NCBI GenBank assembly: GCA_031761405.1
Contig: JASEVX010000001.1
Location: 112,408,025 to 112,472,024 of the forward strand
Direction of reading: 5' to 3'
Source: Serripes groenlandicus
Taxonomy: Eukaryota > Mollusca > Bivalvia > Cardiida > Cardiidae
Length of the DNA stretch: 64,000 bases
Below are positions 1 through 11,787 of this stretch, in pieces (within the stretch, counting starts at the first letter, position 1; every line of letters starts with the position of its first letter). Below the pieces are notes generated by a model, which made no database searches, had not been told where the DNA came from, and saw only the letters and a list, made by a program, of their open reading frames with translations. A program made the translations under genes and the position numbers.

Positions 1-235
1 ATGTATTCCTGAAACCGTTCTCTGCCACCGAGGACTTTTTTCTGACGGCTGTTGTACAGATGAACTTCAAGAACAAACTGGAATCGCAGAAATCGTGCAA
101 AATAACAAACTACTTTCTTACATAAGTTTTAAACTCTGTTTACACATACTTCAAATGTTCCTGATGCTAGAAATATCCTATCAAGTAAAAGGGTTAACAC
201 TTATCCTGCTGTAACTTAAAACGTAGTGCACGACT
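1..235. other. Unassigned flank
   Basis: No repeat, coding or RNA feature is recognised here. The stretch runs up to the TTAA that flanks the first family A element. Confidence 0.5.
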
Positions 236-239
236 TTAA

Positions 240-446
240 CATCCTTTCCCACATACATACGCTTTATGTCGACTCTGAAGCAGGCCTCTTTGAAAACATT
301 GTGGCAAAATGAGAAAATGCTCTTAATGAGCGAGTTCACATTTTGTCACAATGTTATTAAACTTTATTCTAAAACGGTTCTTTCATTTATAGAGAGTTTC
401 CATATGTGTTACTAAATGCTTTAGATTTGTAATATGTACAAAGGGG
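240..446 (-). mobile_element. Family A MITE, worn copy
   Basis: The element is bounded by TTAA at 236-239 and 447-450. The left end reads CCTTTCCCACATA and the right end is eroded to AAAGGGG. The central stem (TGTGGCAAAATGAG and its partner TTTTGTCACA) is partly preserved. Orientation is reversed relative to the reference copy at 37553-37774. It sits directly beside the start of the 53-bp satellite. Confidence 0.7.
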
Positions 447-1029
447 TTAAACTAACTTATGGTTGGTTTTCATGGATCACCGCTCATATCTTTACGTGTA
501 ATAATTACGTCAGGGTTGGTTTTCCTGGAGCACCGCTCATATCTACACGAGTAATAATTACGTCAGGATTCGTTTACCTGGAGCACCGCTCATATCTTTA
601 CGTGTAATAATAACGTCAGGGTTGGTTTTCCTGGAGCACCGCTCATATCTTTACGTGTAATAATAACGTCAGGGTTGGTTTTCCTGGAGCACCGCTCATA
701 TCTACACGAGTAATAATTACGTCAGGATTGGTTTTCCTGGAGCACCGCTAATATCTACACGAGTAATAATTACGTCAGGGTTGGTTTTCCTGGAGCACCG
801 CTCATATCTACACGAGTAATAATTACGTCATGGTTGGTTTTCCTGGAGCACCGCTCATATCTACACGAGTAATAAATTACGTCAGGGTTGGTTTTCCTGG
901 AGCACCGCTAATATCTACACGTGTAATACTTACGTCAGTGTTGGTTTTCCTGGAGCACCGCTCATATCTACACGAGTAATAATTACGTCAGGGTTGGTTT
1001 TCCTGGAGCACCGCTCATATCTACACGAG

Positions 1030-2090
1030 TAATAATTACGTCATGGTTGGTTTACCTGGAGCACCGCTAATATCTACACGAGTAATAATTACGTCAGGGT
1101 TGGTTTTCCTGGAGCACCGCTCATATCTACACGAGTAATAATTACGTTAGGGTTGGTTTTCCTGGAGCACCGCTCATATCTATACGAGTAATAATTACGT
1201 CAGTGTTGGTTTTCCTGGAGCACCGCTCATATCTACACGAGTAATAATTACGTCAGGTTTGGTTTTCCTGGAGCACCGCTAATATCTACACGTGTAATAA
1301 TTACGTCAGTGTTGGTTTTCCTGGAGCACCGCTAATATCTACACGAGTAATAATTACGTCAGGTTTGGTTTTCCTGGAGCACCGCTCATATCTACACGAG
1401 TAATAATAACGTCAGGATTCGTTTACCTGGAGCACCGCTCATATCTTTACGTGTAATAATAACGTCAGGGTTGGTTTTCCTGGAGCACCGCTCATATCTA
1501 CACGAGTAATAATTACGTCAGGTTTGGTTTTCCTGGAGCACCGCTCATATCTACACGAGTAATAATTACGTCATGGTTGGTTTACCTGGAGCACCGCTAA
1601 TATCTACACGAGTAATAATTACGTCAGGGTTGGTTTTCCTGGAGCACCGCTCATATCTACACGAGTAATAATTACGTTAGGGTTGGTTTTCCTGGAGCAC
1701 CGCTCATATCTATACGAGTAATAATTACGTCAGTGTTGGTTTTCCTGGAGCACCGCTCATATCTACACGAGTAATAATTACGTCAGGTTTGGTTTTCCTG
1801 GAGCACCGCTAATATCTACACGTGTAATAATTACGTCAGTGTTGGTTTTCCTGGAGCACCGCTAATATCTACACGAGTAATAATTACGTCAGGTTTGGTT
1901 TTCCTGGAGCACCGCTCATATCTACACGAGTAATAATAACGTCAGGATTCGTTTACCTGGAGCACCGCTCATATCTTTACGTGTAATAATAACGTCAGGG
2001 TTGGTTTTCCTGGAGCACCGCTCATATCTACACGAGTAATAATTACGTCAGGTTTTGTTTTCCTGGAGCACCGCTCATATCTACACGAGT
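1030..2090. repeat. 530-bp higher-order repeat inside the satellite
   Basis: Ten consecutive monomers are duplicated in tandem. The marker variants, such as TCATGGTTGGTTTACC at 1041 and 1571 and CAGGATTCGTTTACC near 1412 and 1942, occur in the same order exactly 530 bp apart. Similarity ends near 2090, where TCATGG in one block faces TCAGGA in the other. This points to recent unequal exchange or segmental duplication within the array. Confidence 0.9.
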
Positions 2091-2640
2091 AATAATTACG
2101 TCAGGATTGGTTTTCCTGGAGCACCGCTCATATCTACACGAGTAATAATTACGTCAGGTTTGGTTTTCCTGGAGCACCGCTCATATCTATAGGTGTAATA
2201 ATTACATCAGGTTTGGTTTTCCTGGAGCACCGCTCATATCTACACGAGTAATAATTACGTCAGGTTTGGTTTTCCTGGAGCACCGCTAATATTTACACGA
2301 GTAATAATTACGTCAGGATTGGTTTTCCTGGAGCACCGCTCATATCTACACGTGTTATAATTACGTCAGGGTTGGTTTTCCTGGAGCACCGCTCATATCT
2401 ACACGAGTAATAATTACGTCAGTCTTGGTTTTCCTGGAGCACCGCTCATATCTACACGAGTAATAATAACGTCAGGGTTGGTTTTCCTGAAACTCCTCTT
2501 TTATCTACTTGAGTCATGATTGGTTTTCCTGGAGCACCGCTCATATCTACACGAGTAATTATTACGTCAGGTTTGGTTTTCCTGGAGCACCGCTCATATC
2601 TACACGAGTAATTATTACGTCAGGGTTGGTTTTCCTGAAA

Positions 2641-3340
2641 CTCCTCTTTTATCTACTTGAGTCATGATTGGTTTTCCTGTAGCACCGCTCATATCTACAC
2701 GAGTAATTATTACGTCAGGATTCGTTTACCTGAAACACCGCTTTTATCTACTTGAGTAATTATTACGTCAGGATTGGTTTTCCTGAAACACCGCTCATAT
2801 CAGAATTGTTTTTTCCCGGAAGACCGCTCAGCCCCGCTCATATCTTTACGTGTAATAATTACGTCAGGGTAAGTTTTCCTGGAGCACCGCTAATATCTAC
2901 ACGTGTAATAATTACGTCAGGTTTGGGTTTCCTGGAGCACCGCTCATATCTACACGAGTAATAATAACGTCAGGGTTGGTTTTCCTGAAACTCCTCTTTT
3001 ATCTACTTGAGTCATGATTGGTTTTCCTGTAGCACCGCTCATATCTACACGAGTAATTATTACGTCAGGATTCGTTTACCTGAAACACCGCTTTTATCTA
3101 CTTGAGTAATTATTACGTCAGGATTGGTTTTCCTGAAACACCGCTCATATCAGAATTGTTTTTTCCCGGAAGACCGCTCAGCCCCGCTCATATCTTTACG
3201 TATAATAATTACGTCAGGGTAAGTTTTCCTGGAGCACCGCTAATATCTACACGTGTAATAATTACGTCAGGTTTGGGTTTCCTGGAGCACCGCTCATATC
3301 TACACGTGTAATAATAACGTCAGGGTTGGTTTTCCTGGAG
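2641..3340. repeat. 350-bp higher-order duplication inside the satellite
   Basis: The block beginning CTCCTCTTTTATCTACTTG at 2641 recurs at 2991 with almost no changes. It includes an aberrant segment (AGAATTGTTTTTTCCCGG) found nowhere else in the array. The 350-bp period is not a multiple of 53, because the block contains shortened units. It produces two nearly identical 69-residue ORFs that are artefacts. Confidence 0.9.
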
Positions 3341-5269
3341 CACCGCTCATATCTACGCATATAATAAATGACGTCAGGGTTGGTTTTCCTGGAGCATCGC
3401 TTTTATCTACTTGAGTAATAATTACGTCAGGATAGGTTTTCCCGGATCACCGCTCATATCATTACGTGTAATAATTACGTCAGGTTTGGTTTTCCTGGAG
3501 CACCGCTCATATCTTTACGTGTAATAATTACGTTAGGATTGGTTTTCCTGGAGCACCGCTCATATCTTTACGTGTAATAATTACGTTAGGATTGGTTTTC
3601 CTTGAGCACCGCTCATATCTACACGAGTAATAATAACGTCAGTTTTGGTTTTCCTGAATCACCGCTTTTATCTACTTGAGTAATTTTTACGTCATAATTG
3701 GTTTTCCCGGATCACCGCTCATATCTTTACGTGTAATAATTACGCCAGGTTTGGTTTTCCTGGAGCACCGCTCAGATCTTTACGTGTAATAATTACGTCA
3801 TGATTGATTTTCCTCGAGCACCGATACTATCTTTACGTGTTATAATTACGTCATGTTGGTTTTTCCGGAGCACCGCTCATATCCTAACGTGTAATACTAA
3901 CGTCATGGTTGGTTTTCCTGGAGCACCGCTAATATCTACACGAGTAATAATAACGTCAGGGTTGGTTTACCTGGAGCTCCGCTCATATCTACACGTGTAA
4001 TAATTACGTCAGGGTTGGTTTTCCTGGAGCACCGCTCATATCTACACGAGTAATACTTACGTCAGTGTTGGTTTTCCTGGAGCACCGCTCATATCTACAC
4101 GTGTTATAATTACGTCAGGGTTGGTTTTCCTGGAGCACCGCTCATATCTACACGAGTAATAATTACGTCAGGTTTGGTTTTCCTGGAGCACCGCTCATAT
4201 CTACACGAGTAATAATTACGTCAGGATTCGTTTACCTGGAGCACCGCTCATATCTTTACGTGTAATAATAACGTCAGGGTTGGTTTTCCTGGAGCACCGC
4301 TCATATCTTTACGTGTAATAATAACGTCAGGGTTGGTTTTCCTGGAGCACCGCTCATATCTACACGAGTAATAATTACGTCAGGATTCGTTTACCTGGAG
4401 CACCGCTAATATCTACACGAGTAATAATTACGTCAGTGTTGGTTTTCCTGGAGCACCGCTAATATCTACACGAGTAATAATTACGTCAGTGTTGGTTTTC
4501 CTGGAGCACCGCTCATATCTACACGTGTAATAATTACGTCAGGGTTGGTTTTCCTGGAGCACCGCTAATATCTACACGAGTAATAATTACGTCAGTGTTG
4601 GTTTTCCTGGAGCACCGCTCATATCTACACGTGTAATAATTACGTCAGGGTTGGTTTTCCTGGAGCACCGCTAATATCTACACGAGTAATAATTACGTCA
4701 GGGTTGGTTTTCCTGGAGCACCGCTCATATCTACACGAGTAATAATTACGTCAGGTTTGGTTTTCCTGGAGCACCGCTCATATCTATACGTGTAATGATA
4801 ACGTCAGGGTTGGTTTTCCTGGAGCACCGCTCGTATCTTTACGTGTAATAATTACGTCAGGGTTGGTTTTCCTGGAGCACTGCTCATATCTACACGAGTA
4901 ATAATTACGTCAGGGTATGTTTTCCTGGAGCACCGCTCATATCTTTTACGTGTAATAATTACGTCATGATTGGTTTTCCTGGAGCACCGCTCATATCTTT
5001 ACGTGTAATAATTACATCAGGGTTAGTTTTCCTGGAGCACCGCTCATATCTTTACGTTAAAAATAATTACGTCATGATTGGTTTTCCTGGAGCACCGCTC
5101 ATATCTTTACGTGTAATAATTACGTCAGGGTTAGTTTTCCTGGAGCACCGCTCATATCTTTACGTTAAAAATACTTACGTCATGATTGGTTTTCCTGAAG
5201 CACCGCTCATATATACGCTTGTAATAAATACGTCAGGGTTTGTTTTCCAGGAGGTACTCGCATATGGTG

Positions 5270-6030
5270 ACGAATCCAGAAGCAGTAATTTAGATAGATA
5301 AGGGTTAATAAAGTTAGCGCCTGCATATATCATAGTTCTCGTGTTTTCTCCCATTAACCGTATAAGATACGTTAATTGACTTATTATGAAGTCTGATGCG
5401 ATCGTTTTCCGGTCTGCCAGTTTACGCTACATTCTCGAAACTGATACTGAGAAAATGTAGGTGTAACAGTGAACAGTTTCAGGCTGCATTATTTTCTCTG
5501 AGTGAAATGAAATATTTTAACATTATATCTCTATCATCCTGAGTGTTTCATGAAATTAAATTGACCCGACATCACTGTAGACCAAGATCAGATTTCACAT
5601 ATGTCTCAACTGTGTGTATGTGATTGATACCCTTACTTTCTATAAGAGCGGTGGTCCAGGAAAACCAACTTTAATGCAATTGTTTCACGTGTGGAAAAAG
5701 AACTGCCTATGCATTCGTGCCAAATATCCAAATGGATGCTGCATTTCAGAAGTTTCTTAAAACCGTCTATGACCACCAAGAGTCACATAGGTTTTACTTG
5801 TGGACGGCCTACGAACAAGAGTCAAATATATCTTCTTTCTGCACCAAGACAAATTCATCTAAAACAAAGAAAATGTGAAAACGCCAGAAACTCTTGACAC
5901 TGGCACAGTCAGAATACGAACATTACAGTTCTGACAAATGTTATAGTACAAATGCATTTCTGGGGGTAAATCTGACCCACATACAGATAAAGCATATATG
6001 ATAACCATTCATCGGTGAGATTAGGAACGA
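5270..6030. other. Single-copy spacer with an inverted satellite/TIR fragment
   Basis: Mostly unremarkable AT-rich sequence. At 5647-5669 it contains AGCGGTGGTCCAGG / AAAACCAAC, which is the reverse complement of the satellite core (one mismatch over 23 bp), about 400 bp outside the array and in the opposite orientation. No coding feature is supported. Confidence 0.6.
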
Positions 6031-6085
6031 TTGAAGCGACATCTTAACGTTACCGTAACGACGAAAACATACTTAGATCTAGAGA

Positions 6086-6480
6086 AGCGAAGTCGGTTTT
6101 CGCAGAACAAAACAATGAAGCATCCAGGATTTTTATGGAACAAAACACTGAAACGAACTCGGTTTTCGCGGAACAAACAACTGAAACATACTTGGTGTTC
6201 GCAGAAGAAAACACTGAATCATATGTGGAGAAAATTCTGAAACATACTGAGTTTTCGCGAAAGAAAACACTTAAACATACTTGGTTTTCGCAGAAGAAAA
6301 CATACTGGGGTTTTGCGGAACAAAACACTGAAACATCCTATTTTTTTCGCGGAAGATAAAACCTAAACATATAGGGTTTTCGTGAAAGAAAAACAAAGAA
6401 ACATGCTTGGTTTTCGTGGAAGTAAAAAAAAGAAACATGCTGGATGTTCGTGGAAGAGAAAAAAGAAACATTCTGGGGTT
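6086..6480. repeat. Degenerate minisatellite, unit about 34 bp
   Basis: Units of the type GGTTTTCGCAGAACAAAACA / CTGAAACATACTT repeat about a dozen times with many substitutions. Short ORFs on both strands here (for example 6050-6328 on the minus strand, with repeated phenylalanine, cysteine and serine) follow from the repeat and lack any other coding sign. Confidence 0.85.
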
Positions 6481-7310
6481 TCGGTTTCAGTGTCTAATAA
6501 ATGCATGTCTTATTTTAGTCCGAGTGTCTGCAAACACTGACCAGTCTTCTGTGTTTGATCTTCCTCGGCCGTTAACCCGATATGCCAGGCACAGAAGGGC
6601 GTGTACTAGCAAACTATTGGATTAAGTACATACGAACGTTACTACGAATTATTATATGAAGCAGTTAGGCTTGCTTGCGATTCGCTGATACATCAACTTT
6701 GAATTCTCTGAGACAGACAACTTTGAGAAAAGAATTGTGGTTAACCAAAAATAAATTCGAAAATGAGCAATTTCAACGTTTACAGCAATGTTTCCAACTC
6801 TGAATCACAATACTAATCATGTACTGTATTACTGTCTCGATTGTAAATCTTCAAGTCATATGTTTTCAAAGCGGATGACTGTACATATATCATATCAGGT
6901 AGACGGTTAAAACAATGAAAGAGTGGGTGTTTCCGTTTATCATTTCGTCTGATCTAAGATACCTGGGACATGGTTTATTGCGACATTTATGATCGGTGCA
7001 CGAATGTTGATGTCATCCTTGATGAGATATACACGCGTCATCAAATAGTATCGTACCCAACCTATTACCTGGTGCGCCGTTTTGGATTATACCAAATTTA
7101 ACAAAAGAAAATGACGTCTTAATTAAATTAAAAGGGGATGTTGAGAGAATAAAAGAATAATTTTGACACGGAGAATGATAGTACTAGTATATTGTGCAGA
7201 TGAGCAATTTTTACATTTTTGCAACAAAGACAGAAGTCGTGTGCTGAATTTGGAAATTACTAAATTAGTATCTTAAGTATCTGTCTGTGCATATTGAACA
7301 TGTTACTCAA
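6481..7310. other. Unassigned AT-rich stretch
   Basis: I see no repeat copy, splice-bounded ORF or RNA gene that I can support here. Confidence 0.4.
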
Positions 7311-7549
7311 CCCTTTCCCACATACAACACATCTGTGGCAGACAACTTTGAAAACAGCAATATTAAAATATGGAATATCTCTATAAATGCAAGTATAATT
7401 ATTGAATAGAGTTGAAAACATTGTGGCAGAAGGTGAAATTGCTCATCATGAGCAATTTCTCCTTTTGCCACAATGTTTTCAAAAGTCGTCTGCTGCAGAT
7501 ATTTCAATATGACTTCTTCTTTCAAAAAATGTCGATGACAATGGAAAGG
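7311..7549 (+). mobile_element. Family A MITE
   Basis: The left end is CCCTTTCCCACATACAACA, preceded by TCAA rather than TTAA. The central stem GAAATTGCTC / GAGCAATTTC is intact. The right end is decayed to GGAAAGGT. A separate right-half fragment of the same family (TTTTCAAAAGTAGTCTGC) follows at about 7600-7680. Confidence 0.75.
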
Positions 7550-8323
7550 TAACATTCATGTAAAGTTGACAACTATGTTTGGGGAAAGTGTTTGTTCTGA
7601 ACATTTTCCCCTTTCTCAACGGTATTTTCAAAAGTAGTCTGCTACAGAGGCGTCAATAATCGTATGTATCAGGGAATGGTTTGGCATGCTCTAAAAGGTA
7701 CTCATGATGCATTATCCCAATTGGTAGAGCAATCGAGCCCCTTTTCGGCTTTTTACGAAAAAAGAGGAGGTCTTAATCGAGATGACGAGTTCCTATTGAC
7801 ATTACTGTACTTTCAGAGCAGACTACGTCAGTCATTGTATTGTATTTCGATGTAATTATTGTAAAGCAGCTGGGTACTTATCATTTGTATTGTTTTGAGC
7901 ACTTCGAACTGGTTTATAGTGCTTGATCATCGTCATGTTAAAAGGGGTCATTTTCGCAATTGCGAAAATTGAAGACTCAAGCGAATCTGCCTTTATGCAC
8001 ATTGTTTGCCCGTCTTCAATGTCTGCTGTAGACGCAGGAATATATTCCTTCGCATAGTTGGGACGACTGTATATCCAGGACCTTCACTGTCCACCGTAAC
8101 AGTGACAGCGATACAGGACAAGCACTATAGGTTGCATACCCCCAGAGTCTCAATGTCGTCGCATGGTATGTGCCCTATAAACTGACAGCATGAGAGACAC
8201 AATGTCTGGTGTTTTATACTCTTTTGCAAATCCGTGGACCTACCGTCTTGCTTAATATAGCCATAGGTCCGACTTTCAACAAAACTAGTTATTCACTATT
8301 CAAACTCGTGTCAATAGAACATA

Positions 8324-8586
8324 TGAGCCGTTCCACGAGAAAAACAACATTATGATCTCTGCGTACTGTATCGACCCAGATCAGCATGTACAGTTCGCGC
8401 AGGCCAATCCGGACAGACACATACCGTCCTAGGGGGATAAAAATATAGAGTAATGATTCCTGAAACAGAAAATCCATAGGAGGCGAAAAGTGTCTGTCCG
8501 GGTTAGCTTGCGCGGCATGTTTAGGCTGATCCGGTTCGATACTTTACGCAGAATTCACAATGTTGGTTTTCTCATGGAACGGCTCA
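8324..8586 (+). mobile_element. Family B MITE (TA-flanked, long TIR)
   Basis: The ends are TGAGCCGTTCCACGAGAAAA and its inverse GGAACGGCTCA, with TA on both sides (8322-8323, 8587-8588). The inverted termini extend roughly 60-70 bp, through ACTCTGCGTAAAGTATCGAC-like sequence and GATCAGCCTG. The element is about 263 bp and has no ORF. A TA duplication with long termini fits a Tc1/mariner-type non-autonomous element; that class assignment is inference. Confidence 0.85.
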
Positions 8587-9053
8587 TATAGAGAATCGAC
8601 TGGTTAAATAGTCGAAATACTTACCAGATTGTACGAATGTGTACTATTATCTGGATCTGGATAGCAGAATTCAAACTTATCGTGACAAATGGAAACAATT
8701 GCTCAAACAAAATAACATCATTCTTTTTCCTCATTTTTTTTTTGTAATTTTCGATTTAACCTACGTTTTCAACATTCTAAAACAGTCTATTTAATTCTAT
8801 TCATCATGTATTTCCCTCGGTGCTGGGATTTTAACCTTATGTATAATAATCCTTCATTTACTTTAAACTTTTCCTAATTAAATAATATTTGAACGGATTC
8901 AGTTGAAAAGAGGTCACATCACATTGAGAATATGGGAGTGAAACATTTGATGCCATAAGTCTGTGTTTTCGTCAGAAGTTAAATACATCCATGTGTTTCT
9001 TGGTGTCAACGAACACAATGCAAAAAGACGCATTTTCGCCTAACGAGGTCAAT

Positions 9054-9255
9054 ATTAACCGTTTTCAACTTACAGGCGTACTTTGGTGCATCTTCAGCAG
9101 ACGATTTTGAAAACATTGTAGGGAAAAAGATCACCACATTATGTTTACCTATATTCCTATATACCTATTACCTATACATTCATTTATAGGAGATATGCAA
9201 TATGTTTGACTATATGCTTTCAAAGTCGTCTGTTGATAATGTGAAATGCTTAAAG
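9054..9255. mobile_element. Family A MITE, very degenerate
   Basis: Recognisable pieces are TTAACCGTTTTC at the left, CAGCAGACGATTTTGAAAAC, CATTTATAGGAGAT, and CAAAGTCGTCTGTTG near the right end. Termini and central stem are decayed. Confidence 0.5.
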
Positions 9256-9648
9256 AATGAGTATAAATCAAAGAATATCATTAAGAAATAACATGAGGGT
9301 TTGGAAGAAGTCTAAATAAATTAGCTTTGGTCGAATGTTCGTCTTGCCTTTACTTTTTTCGAACTTTTGTAAACTGATCGTGTCAGGTAAAGGGTTAATG
9401 GATAGATAACTAGAGATATTCATATTATTCTATTAGTTTTCCGACACTTTTTAGAACCACTTCTCGTTACTGATACATTGTTAAAGCCTACTTGAGGCTT
9501 ATCAGTAGGATGAGAGAAAGTCTCAGACGCGTTTCAACAGCTATTGAACCGCTGGTATATCTTCTACTGTTTATTTGCGTTCATTATGGATTCTTTATGT
9601 GGATTTACTGCTCTTACTCACCATGTGTAATTTCCACGTTTCCTCGAA

Positions 9649-9925
9649 CCCCGGTAGCAGTTACGACATGGGCCGTCAATGCAGGAGTTGTGAGTTCGAG
9701 AACCAGTTCGGGAAACATTTTTTTTCGATGTTTGACACAAATCAATGCAAAAAGCGTCATTCGCCTATCAATGGGCGTTCAGTATATGTGGAAATCAGTC
9801 AGTTGCACGGACAGACTGTTGTGTGAGAAACCCAGGAAACACATGGGTTGGTGAACTTGCTGTCGTTATATGACTTAAAACTGTCGAAGTTGCGTTAAAT
9901 CCTAATGAATCAATCACCCAACAAT
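9649..9925 (+). mobile_element. tRNA-derived SINE, old copy
   Basis: It opens with CCCCGGTAGCAG, carries a B-box-like GTTGTGAGTTCGAGAACC, and shares its body with the SINE at 60675-60961: GATGTTTGACA, GCGTCATTC, ATATGTGGAAA and the tail GCGTTAAATCC...AATCAATCA. The A box is damaged. ORFs of 120 and 83 residues overlapping it are by-products of the SINE body. Confidence 0.8.
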
Positions 9926-10044
9926 TATTTAAAACATATATTCTTTATCAGAGTATAGACATCGCAAGAATGTACCGATTATTTACATTTTGAAACACGC
10001 CACGCGAATACACGTATTGTTGTATGTTACGGGGCATACATAGC

Positions 10045-10225
10045 TTTCCCAGACAAACACTCATTAACGTATCTGAAGCAGACACTTTTTCAAAACATAG
10101 AGTAGAATATATATTGTCGAAAAAAGGAGAAATTAGTCATCATGAGCTATTTCTCATTTTGCAACAAAGTTTTCTAAAAACGTCTACTGCAGAAGCGTCA
10201 AAATACGTTTATATGTGGGAAAGGC
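10045..10225 (+). mobile_element. Family A MITE, degenerate
   Basis: The copy has GAAGCAGACACTTTTTCAAA on the left, the stem GAGAAATTAGTCATCATGAG with its partner, and CTGCAGAAGCGTCAAAATAC followed by GTGGGAAAGGCG on the right. The terminal TTAA sites are lost. Confidence 0.6.
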
Positions 10226-10440
10226 GTAATTGAAAATTGTCCTTATTATTCGAACAATTTACTGCGTGATTCAGAGCTTAACAATTAGTTATAATCGGAG
10301 CGGCTATTCAGCAAAACTCGAATGCTAAAACAAAGGCATTGTAAGTCGCTCATTATATACCCACGATGTGAGTAATGACTCGGTTCCGGTTATGTGATGC
10401 GGTTAAATAAAGGTCCCAATAATAACGTGGAGCAGCCTGC

Positions 10441-10660
10441 ATGTCCCTCATATAGACGCTTTCTGACGCATCTGCAGCAGACGGCTTTTTGAAAACATAG
10501 TGACAAAAGGAGAAATTGCACAAAACGTGCAATTTCTCCTTTTGCCACAATGTTTACCACTTTTTGTCATAGGTTATCCATTTAATTATAGAGAAATTCT
10601 AACTTTTGAAAAAATACTTTCAAAGTCGTCTGCTGCAGAATTGTCGTATGAGGGAAAGGG
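10441..10660 (-). mobile_element. Family A MITE, well preserved
   Basis: It starts at TCCCTCATATAGACGC; the first bases of the left end are missing. It has a perfect central stem (AGGAGAAATTGCAC / GTGCAATTTCTCCT) and ends AGGGAAAGGG followed by TTAA at 10661-10664. Confidence 0.85.
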
Positions 10661-10764
10661 TTAAACTACATTCATTCAATTCTTGTTATAACAGAATCAC
10701 ATCCGTTTATTTGCGGAAAAAGTCAGGAATGGCTCCACGGTTTTTATTCCCAAGTGTAGCTCGA

Positions 10765-11640
10765 GTGATGGGATCTGATCATAATGGCACGTCTGCACAG
10801 ACTGATCTGGACATGTGTTGGCCGTAGATGAGACGCGTCGGCGTTCTTTTATCATCTTAATGCCGGCAGCACATTCAAGAGCGTAGACCTTGAAACACTA
10901 GGACTATTAGGGCTATTCAGTTAGCTTGTTGGTATTTGGTGACGACTGATGCAGCTCCCCGATTGATGAGTCAGTGCTAAAACCCCGTAACTACATTCAA
11001 TATGATAAAGTTATCTAACCGTTTCGAGTGGAACCACTGAAATGCAAAATAAAATTATAACGTCTATTCTTTTGCTACGTCTTGATATATTTTTTTAAAA
11101 ATCCTCCTAGCAGTTTTCCACATGGCCCCAGAATCACACGAATCGTGTATATTTTAAGAAGTTAGACTGTTGCAATCCAATCAATGGTTTTTCTCCAACA
11201 TATGATTTTTTTTTTAGATATAAAATATATAGCTGAATCGCGAGATGTAAAAGTGGATTATTTGTGTTCGACTGATATTCTCGCAGAAAATATATACAAC
11301 CCATCTTGGGCTATACCTCTAGTTGTACTTCTAACTGTACATTTGATGCTGAATATGATAAAACACTATTTACAAACAGTTCAAGCGTTGACGAGGCTGT
11401 GCGATTTCATTGGTTCATCCGAGGGAACTGTTCGCATTTCGGTTTACGGGGCCATTTTCCATTAACGCGAATCCAATATAAGAGTCGCGTCTGGTGATGT
11501 TGGGGTCTTGTTGCAATCTGCGTACAGTGAAGACTCGGCTAACCAGAGAGTCTACCCTCGATTGATGGGATCTGATCATAATGGCACGTCTTCACAGGCT
11601 GGTCTGTATGTCTTATAGCACACCGCCCGACAAATACCTA
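10765..11640. repeat. Two copies of a short dispersed repeat around unassigned sequence
   Basis: GATGGGATCTGATCATAATG and the following GCACGTC...CACAG occur near 10768 and again near 11566, about 800 bp apart in direct orientation. The second copy follows GAGTCGCGTCTGG, a phrase also present near 18903 and 29740, so this is a dispersed element rather than a local duplication alone. Between the copies I see a 63-codon cysteine-containing ORF (11306-11497) that I do not consider supported. Confidence 0.5.
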
Positions 11641-11682
11641 GAAGTGTAGTGCCAGTAGTTAGAAACTCCAGTGTAAATTTAA

Positions 11683-11787
11683 CCCTTTCACAGATATAGA
11701 CGCTTTCTGACGCCTCTGAGATTGTTCACATTTTTGCAAATACTTTTCAAAGTTGTCTGTTTCAGATTTGCTGTATATAGGAAAGGG
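11683..11787 (-). mobile_element. Family A MITE, internally deleted
   Basis: Only 105 bp remain between TTAA at 11679-11682 and TTAA at 11788-11791. Both ends are intact (CCCTTTCACAGATATAGACG and GGAAAGGG) but the central stem is gone. This looks like an internal deletion of the non-autonomous element. Confidence 0.85.

Larger units (their letters stand above)
459..5250. repeat. 53-bp satellite array, about 90 copies
   Basis: The unit GTTGGTTTTCCTGGAGCACC / GCTCATATCTACACGAG / TAATAATTACGTCAGG repeats every 53 bp; for example it starts at 621 and again at 674. Variants alternate between CTACACGAG and CTTTACGTG. There is higher-order structure: a 10-unit (530-bp) block around 1030-1560 recurs at 1560-2090, and a 350-bp block containing shortened units recurs at 2641-2990 and 2991-3340. 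At the right end a 108-bp dimer repeats (4966-5200). Each unit carries a CRE/ATF-like TTACGTCA. Because 53 is not a multiple of 3, the ORFs inside are fragments and not genes. The monomer resembles the terminal repeat of family B. Confidence 0.97.

Noticed and set aside
4966..5301. 111-codon ORF at the end of the satellite
   Set aside because: It follows a 108-bp dimer of satellite units; no coding evidence.
9492..9854. 120-codon ORF
   Set aside because: Most of it is the body of a tRNA-derived SINE.
11184..11497. Overlapping 93- and 63-codon ORFs, one with several cysteines (SCTSNCTF, RGNCSHFG)
   Set aside because: No splice sites of quality on both sides, no recognised domain, and the 3' end runs into a dispersed repeat.
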